64,000 nucleotides of DNA, taken from assembly GCA_032718475.1 (NCBI GenBank), contig JAUCBJ010001846.1, positions 496,001 through 560,000 on the forward strand, in the 5' to 3' direction. Source of the DNA: Nemertoderma westbladi. Lineage: Eukaryota; Xenacoelomorpha; Nemertodermatida; Nemertodermatidae. This document shows positions 53,926 through 62,976 of this stretch, piece by piece. Made by a program: the position numbers and the translations under genes. Positions within the stretch are counted from its first letter, which is position 1. Each line of letters starts with the position of its first letter. Under the pieces are notes generated by a model that was given only the letters and a program-made list of their open reading frames with translations, did not search any database and was not told where the DNA came from.

Positions 53926-54969
53926 TTAAGCGTTATTTTTTTCAATATCTGCAATGGCATATACATTCAGTCGAAAATTATTAATTAACCATGTTTTTTT
54001 ATCAATCTCATTTTTAATGAAATTAATTTGATCAAGCGGTAGTTCTTGTTTTGTGTATACGTCCTCGTTCCATTGATGAAGTCGGTAAGGTGCTGAGGTA
54101 ATTGATTTATTAGTAACACTTTTAAACTCACTATCTACCTAGCTATTAATATTTTTGACGAACAAGGTTTTTTTGATCTGTCAATGTTGATTGAAGGCGT
54201 TTGATTGATTTTTGAATCGAATTTTTTAGATACTGAATTTTCCCCATCATAGGTTCGTCATAAAATTGGAAGTATTCATCCAAAAAAGCAAAACAAGGTA
54301 TTTAGCTGTCTTTGGTTCGAAATGCGTGTATTAAGTTCATAGTAAATTATGAGCTGTTCATCCAATAACCGCTGCGTATTATTAATCTGCTGATCAATGG
54401 TTGAAGAGAAAAGCACCGTATTTGCATTGCTGCCTTCTTGGGGCAAGCTGTTGATTTCACCGATCAATTGGCTTATATTTTTGCTCAGGTTTTGAATATT
54501 TTCAACGTTTTTGGAAAGTGCTTCCCTGTGTTTTTTGATATCACTCACAATGCGCTTTATCAATGGGGTAGCTAACCACGGAGTAAGGACACTAGCAATA
54601 ACAAACCCAACCCAATGCCCTAGATTACAATAATATCTAGCCTGAGCGGCTAGATGATTCAAGACATTTTGGTGGTATGCTTTTTGCTATAAATTTGCAT
54701 TGAAATGAGTGCGAGCAGTACCCAAAGCGTGCTGTTTGGCTAGTATGACTGAATGAATATGGGTAAGAAGGGGCTGATTGTATTACTCACAAAATACTTC
54801 GAGCGCTCCAACTGATAAGACAAATACTTTTTTGTATCAGAGAGACTAACTGCAAAAAAGCTGCACTCTCCATGTAAAGCCTTTGAAAATAATGCCAAGT
54901 CAAATAATGACACTTATCAAACAAAGCCAATTTTTGATGCTTGAACGCATCAAAATCAACGGAACTCAT
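53926..54969 (-). pseudogene. Membrane/coiled-coil protein, several frameshifts
   Basis: Five frame segments can be chained from ATG 54969 to TAA 53926. They are a 40-residue N-terminus, a shifted segment with TAG at about 54733 and a membrane helix (TLWVLLALISMQIYSKK), the 54662-54276 frame with a second helix (GFVIASVLTPWL) and a coiled coil (ENIQNLSKNISQLIGEIN), a shifted segment ending QKNLVRQKY, and a last segment ending VYAIADIEKNNA with a TAG ahead of it. The original was about 340 residues with two membrane helices and a cytoplasmic coil. No family recognised; it is dead. Confidence 0.6.
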
Positions 54970-55238
54970 TTTGATTGTTTTTTTAGTAAGTGAGAACTTG
55001 TTTTGATGCTTAATTTTTTATTGTAGAGATAGGTTGTGTGGTGTACCTGTCAACATCAGAGACTACTGAAGTCTATTTAGGGATCATCTAAGCTGTTATT
55101 ATAGCGCGATTGATACTTGTATATAAGTATTAGATTATTAAGAACAAGTATGTTACACAATATTTGTATTCAAATGTGTAGCTAACGGGTGGTTAAGATA
55201 AGATTGTTTTTGATTTTTTTATAGTGGATTAACGTATT

Positions 55239-56209
55239 TTAAGTGGGGCTATCAATGAGAAGATGAAGGGCTTGTTCAGGTTGGCTGTTAATATCAAAGT
55301 TGATGGCTGATAATAGCAATTGCAACCCAACAATAACCGATAGCACGGCAACCATAATAGTCCCCGTTGGGGTACTTGTTTGTGTTAAAGTTGATTGCAA
55401 CCAGTGGTAGGTGCCAAAAATTGAACCAAACAATAACAAAGCTGGCCCTAACACCCATTCAAACGAGGCCACACTAAAATTCCGTAAATAATAATTATAA
55501 AAAATCCGTTTCAATGTATTGCGAATATGGCCAAATAAAAATGGGAACATCACTGTTGTTGCACATAGATTTGATTGTTCGTTTCCATACACCGCTTTCA
55601 TGGGCACATCTAACACAACGGCTTGCACGGTGTTTAGGCGAAACAACAGATCAGTTTCAAAAAAGAACCGGTGGGCAATTTTTTCTTCTTTAATTAATTC
55701 AAATACACTTAAATGAATGGCGCTAAACCCATTGGTCGGGTCCATGATCTTCCAATACCCGGTTGAGAATTTCGATAAAAAAGATAACCCCGCATTGCCA
55801 ATGATTCGATGTAGTGGCATGGAGCGGATCATCCGAGGGGAGAAAAAACGATTCCCCTTGGTGTAATCACACAGCCCCTGTTGAATGGGTTTAATAAGTT
55901 TTAAGGCATTTTGGGGGTTCATTTGTCCATCCCCATCAATTTTAACCGCAATTATGCAGCCATCAGAGATAGCTTTTTTATAACCTGTCATCACCGAAGC
56001 CCCCACCCCAAGGTTTTGGGGGTGGGTCATAATCTCAAGCCGCGGGTCTTTGCAGTTCGCTTTTAAAAAATCCCCGAACCTTCGAGGCACCCATCATCAA
56101 TGCAATAAATTTTATCAAACACATTGGGCATGTTTTGGATCACCCAAAGAATGTGAGGCTTAACTTTGAACATGGGAACAATGGCAGCAATCAAAACGTT
56201 ATACCCCAT
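55239..56209 (-). pseudogene. Family 2 glycosyltransferase, frameshifted near 5' end
   Basis: ATG 56209 starts a normal GT2 N-terminus (VLIAAIVPMF, then FDKIYCIDDGC). At about 56080-56090 the frame shifts by one. The remaining 280 residues (to 55239) carry GVGASVMTGYKKA, the metal-binding VKIDGDGQM and MDPTNGFSAIH, with two C-terminal membrane helices. The layout is that of polyprenyl-phosphate sugar transferases. As written only the GTG-started fragment could be made. It lies after the membrane glycosyltransferase gene. Confidence 0.75.
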
Positions 56210-56273
56210 AATAAATGTAAAATCGCCCCATCAATGCCCACTGTATTGAGGGTGGTTTGCTCGCTAGTGCCTT

Positions 56274-57646
56274 TCATTTTTCAGTATTTTTTTTAGAAAA
56301 ACAAATCGCCAGCCAAATGGCAGGTAACAGTGCATAACTTGCAATTAAAATTTCGTTATAGCGCGGGGGGTTGACCGATACAAACCCATGAAAACCCAGC
56401 ATAAACACCGCTGGGAACACATACATCAAAAACGGAGCCAGTTGGTTTCGTTTTTTAAACCATTGAATAGCCGGCCAAGTTGTTAAAACCGCTGGGGCGA
56501 ATAGCAGGTGTCCTGCCAATATACCATGCGAGATAACAGGGAAAGTCACCATCACATGCCAGAAAAAATTGGGCAATAAATCACTTTTAATTACATCAAG
56601 GGCACTTTGGCCGCTATGGGCGATTTGAGGGATCAAAACAGCTGGTAGTAACTTTTGCTTTCATTGTGTACCAAGTTGAGGGTGGTTTGCTCATCAAAAA
56701 GCGCTCGGCAAATATCGCCACCGATGCGCGGCAACCAGCAGAAAAAGCTTGCGACCCACTCATAAAAAGTCATGGCATTAAAGCTGAGTCGCTGCACGAG
56801 TATAAGCGGTGCGTAGCCTTGGGTGATGGCCCATGTGTCAAAGTAATAAAAGTTTCTTCCCAGCCAAGGCAGCAAGACAACCAGGGCAGCCAAGCCCAAA
56901 ACAAGGCACTGTTGAAAGGCAGTTTGTAGGGGTGTTTTTTGATAAAAGTAGGCATATAAAAAACACACCGGTATCAAGCCATAGAGCATGTAAAGATAAG
57001 CCGGTCGGGTGAGGATTAAAAGCCCAATTAAACCCCCCGATAAAACATACAGCCATCTACTTGTGTTGCGAGTGAGACAAAAGGTATAGCTGGCGAGAAA
57101 CGCAAAAAATAGCACCAGCACTAAGTTTTCAGTCAGGACTAAATAAGCAAATTTTTGAAACACCAAACACAGGCTGGAGATGATCATCGAAAGCCATGCC
57201 ACATGCTGTGACTTGGTTAAAAACCACACCGATAAAAAAATAAAAAAAGCACTCAAGCCCGCTAAAACAGACTGAACCAATTGCAAAAAATTGAGTTGAT
57301 CCAACGGGCAATTCGATGAAATGCTGGATGTATTGTGTTTTTGGTTGGCAATGCAGTTGATCACTGTTTTGGTATCATCATTTATCATGGCAACAAGCGC
57401 CACAAATGCCGGGTAGAGCGGGGCAAAAAACATGCCTTGTTGTTGGTAGTCGATTATTTTTTCTTTTGAATAAGCGCCTGTAAAGGTATGTTGGGTGATC
57501 AAATTATTGGCAAGGGTGGTGTAACTAAAGTCATCCAATGCAGGGTAGTGGTCTAACAAGGGGCTTGTGATTGCGCTTAAAAGTAGTGATAAAACAATGG
57601 CAACTGCCAAGGGCATTAAAATAAAATGATGGTGGGCTAATTTCAT
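56274..57646 (-). pseudogene. Polytopic membrane glycosyltransferase (PMT/ArnT-like), frameshifted
   Basis: ATG 57646 (an earlier one is at 57670) starts a hydrophobic protein with about eight helices, an early acidic loop (HYPALDDFSY), and GSG-free luminal loops, as in GT-C sugar transferases that use lipid-linked donors. The frame stops at 56633, but 118 more hydrophobic residues follow in the next frame (56636 to 56274), with a shift at a T4 run. Joined length is about 455. They could be two genes, since the second frame has a TTG start, but an open membrane domain on each side argues for one. Confidence 0.62.
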
Positions 57647-57790
57647 GTCGCTTTTAAATAAAATAGGCATTTTTATATTGGTTCAATGTTTTGAAGTGCA
57701 ATAAGCCCCTGTCAGCAGGGTTGCTTTTAAATAAAATAATTATCTCATCCAGTCTTTAGCAATTGCAAAAAAAGGTGGCCTTGTTGCGTA

Positions 57791-58279
57791 TCAATTTGAA
57801 TGATGATGTTGATGGGCATGGGGTGTTTGATAAGCGCCCACCGAGATGATGTGCCCTGTCGTATTGAGTAAACATCCATTTGAAAATACCCACCGCACCT
57901 TTATTTTTTTAGTTTCAAGCAATTTGACATCAAATAACATTAAGTGCATATCGCCTTTTTTTAAGTGCAGGGTGGTTTGCGCAGGTATTGTAAATTTTTC
58001 AACGTGCTGCATGGTGGCAACACCTTTTTGTTGTAGGGTATGGTGTATTTGCGTGGTGGCTGACAAATTGGTTGAGGCATCAATTAGCTCAAGGGTTTGC
58101 TTGTTATGGTTTTTGATGGTGGCATAAACGGCCCCTGTGCCCAGCGGGGTGAGGCGTGCTTGCACGTTTTTAATGTGAATATAATCGCAGTTAAGTGCTT
58201 GGGTTGGCTCAAATTTAACCGCAAAAAGGGGATGAAACGTTAAAATGCTAAGAATTAAAAAAGACAAATATTTTTTCAT
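57791..58279 (-). CDS. Periplasmic copper chaperone PCu(A)C
   Basis: A 162-residue secreted protein: a signal peptide to about residue 20, then the complete Cu(I) site H79-x10-M90-x21-H112-x-M114 exactly as in the family, and a His-rich tail (HAHQHHHSN) that may add a second copper site. PCu(A)C delivers copper to the CuA or CuB centre of cytochrome oxidase, usually with SCO1. The SCO1 gene is divergent and directly adjacent (start codons abut in CATATG). Confidence 0.92.
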   Translation of the reverse strand: MKKYLSFLILSILTFHPLFAVKFEPTQALNCDYIHIKNVQARLTPLGTGAVYATIKNHNKQTLELIDASTNLSATTQIHHTLQQKGVATMQHVEKFTIPAQTTLHLKKGDMHLMLFDVKLLETKKIKVRWVFSNGCLLNTTGHIISVGAYQTPHAHQHHHSN

Positions 58280-58897
58280 ATGCTGGGTCAGTTTTTTTGT
58301 TCATCACTTAGGGTAGTTATAGCAGTTGGCGTGCTTTTTGGTCTAGTTTGGGGGATATACGTGATTTTCTTGATGCCATCTGGGGAAGCGCTGCCTTTTC
58401 ACCGTGAGGGCGGGCATGATGTTTTTAGAACCATTGAGTTAATCGACCACCACAGCCAACCATTTGATGCAAAAAGTCTCACCCAAAAAACGGCTGTTAT
58501 TTATTTTGGTTACACCTTTTGTCCCGATGTGTGCCCAAATGAGCTGGCTTTGCTTTCTAACGCGCTTGATAAGCTCGGTAGTAGCAGCCAAAAATTCCAG
58601 CCTATTTTTATCTCCGTTGATCCCAAACGCGATACCCCTGCTATCCTCAAGCAATATCAAATATTTTTTCACCCTCAATTATGGGGGCTTGTACCGGCTG
58701 ATCAGGTATCGCTTAAGACATTGACTGATTATTTTGGGGTGTATTATCAGATAGATGATCAATCCATAAATCAAAACCATTATTTGATCAACCATTCCTC
58801 ATTTTTTTTGATTATCAAGCCTGATGGTAGTTACAGGCCCTTTTTTGGTATTAAACAAGTTAGCGAGCTTGTTACGCTATTAAAGCAATATTTATGA
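58280..58897 (+). CDS. SCO1/SenC-family copper protein
   Basis: A 205-residue membrane-anchored thioredoxin-fold protein: N-terminal helix (about residues 12-32), the CPDVC copper/redox motif (Cys81, Cys85), the SVDPKRDTP block (about 112-120), and the conserved His in YLINHSS (about 171). It inserts copper into cytochrome oxidase subunit II with PCu(A)C. It overlaps the next gene by 4 bases. Confidence 0.93.
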   Translation: MLGQFFCSSLRVVIAVGVLFGLVWGIYVIFLMPSGEALPFHREGGHDVFRTIELIDHHSQPFDAKSLTQKTAVIYFGYTFCPDVCPNELALLSNALDKLGSSSQKFQPIFISVDPKRDTPAILKQYQIFFHPQLWGLVPADQVSLKTLTDYFGVYYQIDDQSINQNHYLINHSSFFLIIKPDGSYRPFFGIKQVSELVTLLKQYL

Positions 58898-59598
58898 GTG
58901 CACAAACGCTTCGCTGGAATAATCACACGCTGCGTTTAGCGCGGATGGATCGAAAAACCATTGGTATTTATGTTAAAAATACAGGGACTGAGGTGCGTAT
59001 CCCTAGGCGGTTAAGCCAAGGGGAGCTGATGCGATTTTTGCAGCAAAAAAGCGACTGGATCGAAAAAAGTATTCGCAAGCAGCAGGCAAGGCAAGGCACC
59101 CCTAAACAATTCGTCAATGGGGAATATTTTTTATACCTAGGGCGGCGTTATCGGTTGTGTATTGAAAAAAACTTGGTCAATCAAGCTGTGTTTAGGCAAG
59201 ATCAGTTGTGGGTGGGGCTTGAGCAGCCTGATAATCAATCACAGGTGATAGGTTTAATTCAATCAAATTACCAGCGTTTATCGACTCAATTTTTAACCCA
59301 ACAGGTCAATGTGTATGCCTCTATTGTAGGGGTTTGGCCAAATGAGGTACGTATTCGGGGCTTTAAATCCATGTGGGGTAATTGTAACCATTTGGGGCGT
59401 TTGCAACTAAACGCTCGGCTGATTATGGCACCGATTGAAGCCATTGATTATGTGGTGGTGCACGAACTTGCCCATTTAATTCACCTAAATCACAGCAAAC
59501 AGTTTTGGGCAGTGGTGGCGTCGGTTTTACCTAACTATAAAGCGCAGCGTCAGTGGCTTAAAGAAAACGGACATACTTTGCGTATTGACATAGGGTAG
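58894..59598 (+). CDS. YgjP-type zinc metallopeptidase (DUF45)
   Basis: A 234-residue protein of the M48-related YgjP/UTP-pyrophosphatase-like family. It has IRIPRRLSQGELMRFLQQK near the start, KSMWGNCNHLGRLQLN at about 158-173 (the usual SRWGSC block), and HELAH at 190-194 with a third ligand in LNHSKQFW. The metal site is complete. Its role is unknown. It is coupled to the SCO1 gene (ATGA). Confidence 0.88.
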   Translation: MSAQTLRWNNHTLRLARMDRKTIGIYVKNTGTEVRIPRRLSQGELMRFLQQKSDWIEKSIRKQQARQGTPKQFVNGEYFLYLGRRYRLCIEKNLVNQAVFRQDQLWVGLEQPDNQSQVIGLIQSNYQRLSTQFLTQQVNVYASIVGVWPNEVRIRGFKSMWGNCNHLGRLQLNARLIMAPIEAIDYVVVHELAHLIHLNHSKQFWAVVASVLPNYKAQRQWLKENGHTLRIDIG

Positions 59599-59662
59599 GT
59601 GAGTTTTTGGCTATTGGTTATATTTGAGTTACTTATAGTCCATTTATAATAATCATATCAGT

Positions 59663-59896
59663 ATGAATGCCAATGCAAAAACCCCCATCACTATTTATTT
59701 TGGTAATAGAATTCGTGAGCTTAGAAGATCGCGAGGTCTCTCACAGGAATCTCTTGCTGGTTTTGCAGATCTAGACCGCAGTTACATCGGTGGTGTAGAG
59801 CGTGGGGATAGAAACATTCGTTTGAATAATATTTAAAAATTATCAAATGCTCTCAACGTTAACATTGCTGAGTTTTTTAAGGATTTAAATGACTAA
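59663..59896 (+). pseudogene. XRE-type regulator (restriction controller-like), nonsense mutation
   Basis: ATG 59663. A 78-codon helix-turn-helix protein (NRIRELRRSRGLSQESLAGFAD, RSYIGGVERGDRNI) with TAA at 59834-59836, in place of a codon just after the recognition helices. The frame then continues to 59896 (KLSNALNVNIAEFF). Size, sequence type and the 8-base overlap with the endonuclease gene match controller (C) proteins of type II restriction-modification systems. Confidence 0.82.
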
Positions 59897-60672
59897 TTTA
59901 TCGGATACTTTTAAATACATATTTCATTTTCGCCATATAGGTCATCAAGTAGGGCGAAAAGTGGGTGACATGCTTGAAGTGCTAACCTATGCAGCCATTG
60001 CTAGAGATGCCAACATGCTTTCATAGTTGCATGTTGAACCGAAGTTATATGGTTTTTCAGGGGCGGGTCATAAAGTAGCGTTTATTTTATTCTCCTCTAC
60101 CAACTTTGATGAAGATGGGAATCCGAAGGTTATTCATGGAGGTTCAATAGCTGATTCATCAAAGGTTATTAGCTTCATCGAATGCAAAAGGTAGGTGTAG
60201 AGCAAACGGTTAATGGTCAGTTTAAAAAAACATTCCCCAAAAATGGAAATAATAAAAATTATAAAGTTCCATACGATACTGAATTGAACATTTCTTTTGC
60301 GCCTCATGGCGGAGAGCGACACACATGCAAAGTTTCTTTTACAGCTGATAGAGGTATAAAATCACAAGAATGAAGACCCCACCTTTCTATTTCAAGAAAA
60401 TTTGATTGATGATAGTCGAATTATTTTCACGCTCAATACTGAAGGGGCTTTAGAGGCAATTGGTAACGCTAGAAGTTTGCAAGATGATGCCCTGACATTG
60501 TTTAATTGCAGGATTTTGGAGATAGTATCAGTCAACGATGATGGCGTAATCGCTTTGCTAAATGATTGCTTGTCTGGTACTCAAACGCTAGAAAAAGCGA
60601 AGCAATCCTCTTTTGTTATGTTAGATGCAAGAAAAAGCCTTAACAGACAATCCCTTTGCTACAGTTTCTTAA
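59889..60672 (+). pseudogene. Type II restriction endonuclease, decayed
   Basis: ATG 59889 overlaps the regulator stop. The first frame has a TAG at 60024-60026 and continues to 60191 with VISFIECKR, an E-x-K nuclease-type catalytic motif. A frameshift at about 60190 leads into GVEQTVNGQFKKTF (to 60373), another into the 60380-60650 frame, and a last one to KALTDNPFATVS, stop 60670-60672. The original was about 255 residues. The subtype cannot be assigned by eye. It ends 6 bases before the convergent methyltransferase gene. Confidence 0.75.
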
Positions 60673-60678
60673 AGATTA

Positions 60679-61896
60679 TTATCCATCTTTCTTTTCTGCT
60701 CGATCATTGTGGTAATCCGCACGGTGGTTATAGGCATATTTTTCTAATCCGTAATGAGTGGTTCTATAATGTATTGCTTCAATTTTGAAGCCAATAGATT
60801 CAACAATTTCGATGGTTTTATCAACAACAGGTATTAACTTTCCATTTCTTGTGCAATTACCCATTACAACAGCTAAAATCCCACCTTTTTCTTGTATTTT
60901 AAAAGTTTCCTCATAACACAACTTTAAGTGATTAAAGTATTTTTCTGTAATACTTTCAATTAGCAGGATGTGCTTTCATTTCTGTTTTATATAGCTTGTT
61001 TTTTCCTTGAGCATATTCATTTTTAAAAACCTGCCCCCAAAAATTCCATATTAAAAACGGGTGCATAATTAAAGCTATTGAGATATGGCAAGTAGCTAAT
61101 AGCCAGATAGCACTTGCCATCATAAAATTTCAGGGAGGTTCAAGTTGTTGCCTAGGTAACACTTAGCAGAAACTTCTGATGTATTTCTTTGGAACTGATC
61201 GTGATCGATGCACATATCATTCACTTTTTTTGAAAAAGCCCAAATTACATTGCGTTGCTTTTTCTTTTTATTGATATGTAGTCTTACCTCACCATCATGT
61301 GTTTTTGACACCCTTCTAACAATACCAATCAATGCAATGATTAAAAAGTCACATACATCAGATGTCTCTAACTTCAAAAGATAATCCTGTATGACTAGCA
61401 AATCTCTTGGTAGTTTCTTCGAACCATTTTTTTAGTAAAATCATCATTTGGTACACTACAGCAGTCTTTGTTTTTCTCGAACCAGATAACTAGCCTATTA
61501 AGTTCTTTTTTTACATTATAAATAGCTAGGGTCGTGACTTTTACATTTGAAGCCAACACAGAAAGCCAACTTATATATCTAAACCATAAGACTTTTAATC
61601 CCTTAATTTAGCCTCAACAATGTCTGCCAGACCTGCAAAAGTTATCTAGGATGTAACGTTCTTTTGAAGGCAGTGCATACTGCTTAAGTATTTGGCCAGC
61701 TACAGCAGAAGGAAATTTTCTATCATATCTGTAATGACTACGAACAAAATAAGATAATGCTTTAATAATATACGGAATATCCCACTCATTTATTTTTGGT
61801 GTCTTTTTATTTAGGCAGGTGATAATAGGAAGATGTTTTTTTGAATACCTGCTCATTTTCAGAGAATAAATCCAAATATTTTGCTTGTTTAATCAC
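60679..61896 (-). pseudogene. DNA methyltransferase of the restriction system, decayed
   Basis: The segments read in order on the minus strand: N-terminus from about 61896 (IKQAKYLDLFSENEQVF); FPSAVAGQILKQYALPSKERYILDNFCRSG (61856-61614, the SAM-binding FxGxG motif with Gly replaced by Arg); shifted LAVLASNVKV-like text; the 61401-61120 frame; a degraded target-motif region reading YLPYLNSFNYAPVFNMEF in place of SPPYLN; and the C-terminus 60921-60679 (LIPVVDKTIEIVESIGFKIEAIHYRTTHYG). There are at least four frameshifts and several stops. Probably an amino-methyltransferase (N4-C or N6-A). Confidence 0.8.
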
Positions 61897-62177
61897 ATGT
61901 ATGCGGCTTTAAGAAATAGTACTGAAAGTCATCATAAAATCGTGAGCGTTTTTGGCAGCCATAGGCTATTAATTTACTAGAAATATAAAAACAATTAACC
62001 AGCTCAATGGGTTCTTTTATTTAACAAAAAGGTGTTTTTTCAAAAATTGGCTTCCTTAATGGTACATGCGAATAACAGTTTGAGGCATTAGTAGTGCTTG
62101 ATCATAAAGGTTAATTAGTATACACAATGGTTATGACTTATCAGCAAGTCAAGCATTGGCAGCAATCTATTGCAGCT
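61897..62177. other. Gap between restriction remnant and map
   Basis: A/T-rich, with no frame that looks coding and no clear terminator. Nothing else seen. Confidence 0.5.
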
Positions 62178-62969
62178 TTAAGTAGCTAAATAATCAGGCA
62201 ATATTTCATTTGATCGACGCGTGAGTATTTCAGGCCCATTGTCGGTCACCAAAATAGTATGTTCCCATTGGGCAGAAAGGGCGTGGTCTTTGGTAATCAC
62301 AGTCCACCCATCGCCTAACAACTTCACATGGCGCTTGCCTAAATTTATCATCGGTTCAATGGTAAAACACATTCCGGGGCGTATAATCTCGCCTGTATTT
62401 TGCTTGCCAAAATGCAGTATTTGGGGTGGTTCATGAAAATTTTTTCCAATGCCATGTCCACAATATTCATGCACAACAGAATAATGATGCCCATAAGCGT
62501 GCTGCTCTATTACATAACCAATATCGCCCAAGGTTTTGCCCGGCAATGCTTGCCCAATACCCAAATACATGCACTGTTGGGTTACTTCACATAATTGATT
62601 GGCAGATTCATGCACTTTTCCCACAGTAAACATGCAACTGGTATCGCCATGGTAGCCGTCTTTAAGCACAGTGATATCAACATTAACAATATCACCCTTT
62701 TTTAGGTAGGTATCATCATCGGGTATACCATGGCAAACTTGGTGATTAATAGAGGTGCAGATTGATTTAGGGAACCCATGGTAGTTCAGTGGGGCGGGAA
62801 TAGCCTTTTGTTTTGTAACAATATAATCATGGCAAATTCGATCAAGCTCACCGGTACTAACACCAGGTTTCACAAAAGAGACTATCATTTCCAATACCTC
62901 AGCGGCCAGTCGCCCGCTTATACGCATTTTTTCAATATCTTTTTGGCTTTTAATCAGACTATGGTTCAT
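62178..62969 (-). CDS. map: Methionine aminopeptidase type I
   Basis: Map removes the initiator methionine. From ATG 62969 it is 263 residues; the ATG at 63002 would overlap purB by 26 bases and adds 11 non-family residues. Metal ligands are in the expected places: VNVDITV and GYHGDTSC (two Asp), EYCGHGIG (His), FTIEPM (Glu), and the last Glu in QWEHTILV. It follows purB rather than the usual rpsB. Confidence 0.95.
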   Translation of the reverse strand: MNHSLIKSQKDIEKMRISGRLAAEVLEMIVSFVKPGVSTGELDRICHDYIVTKQKAIPAPLNYHGFPKSICTSINHQVCHGIPDDDTYLKKGDIVNVDITVLKDGYHGDTSCMFTVGKVHESANQLCEVTQQCMYLGIGQALPGKTLGDIGYVIEQHAYGHHYSVVHEYCGHGIGKNFHEPPQILHFGKQNTGEIIRPGMCFTIEPMINLGKRHVKLLGDGWTVITKDHALSAQWEHTILVTDNGPEILTRRSNEILPDYLAT

Positions 62970-62976
62970 ATATTTA

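Noticed and set aside
55113-55130. ATACTT-GTATAT-AAGTAT inverted repeat as an operator
   Set aside because: Only 6-base arms in A/T-rich DNA, far from any intact gene.
57651-57740. Repeated CTTTTAAATAAAATA about 70 bases apart upstream of the membrane glycosyltransferase
   Set aside because: Short and A/T-rich; chance or a small duplication, with no other supporting structure.
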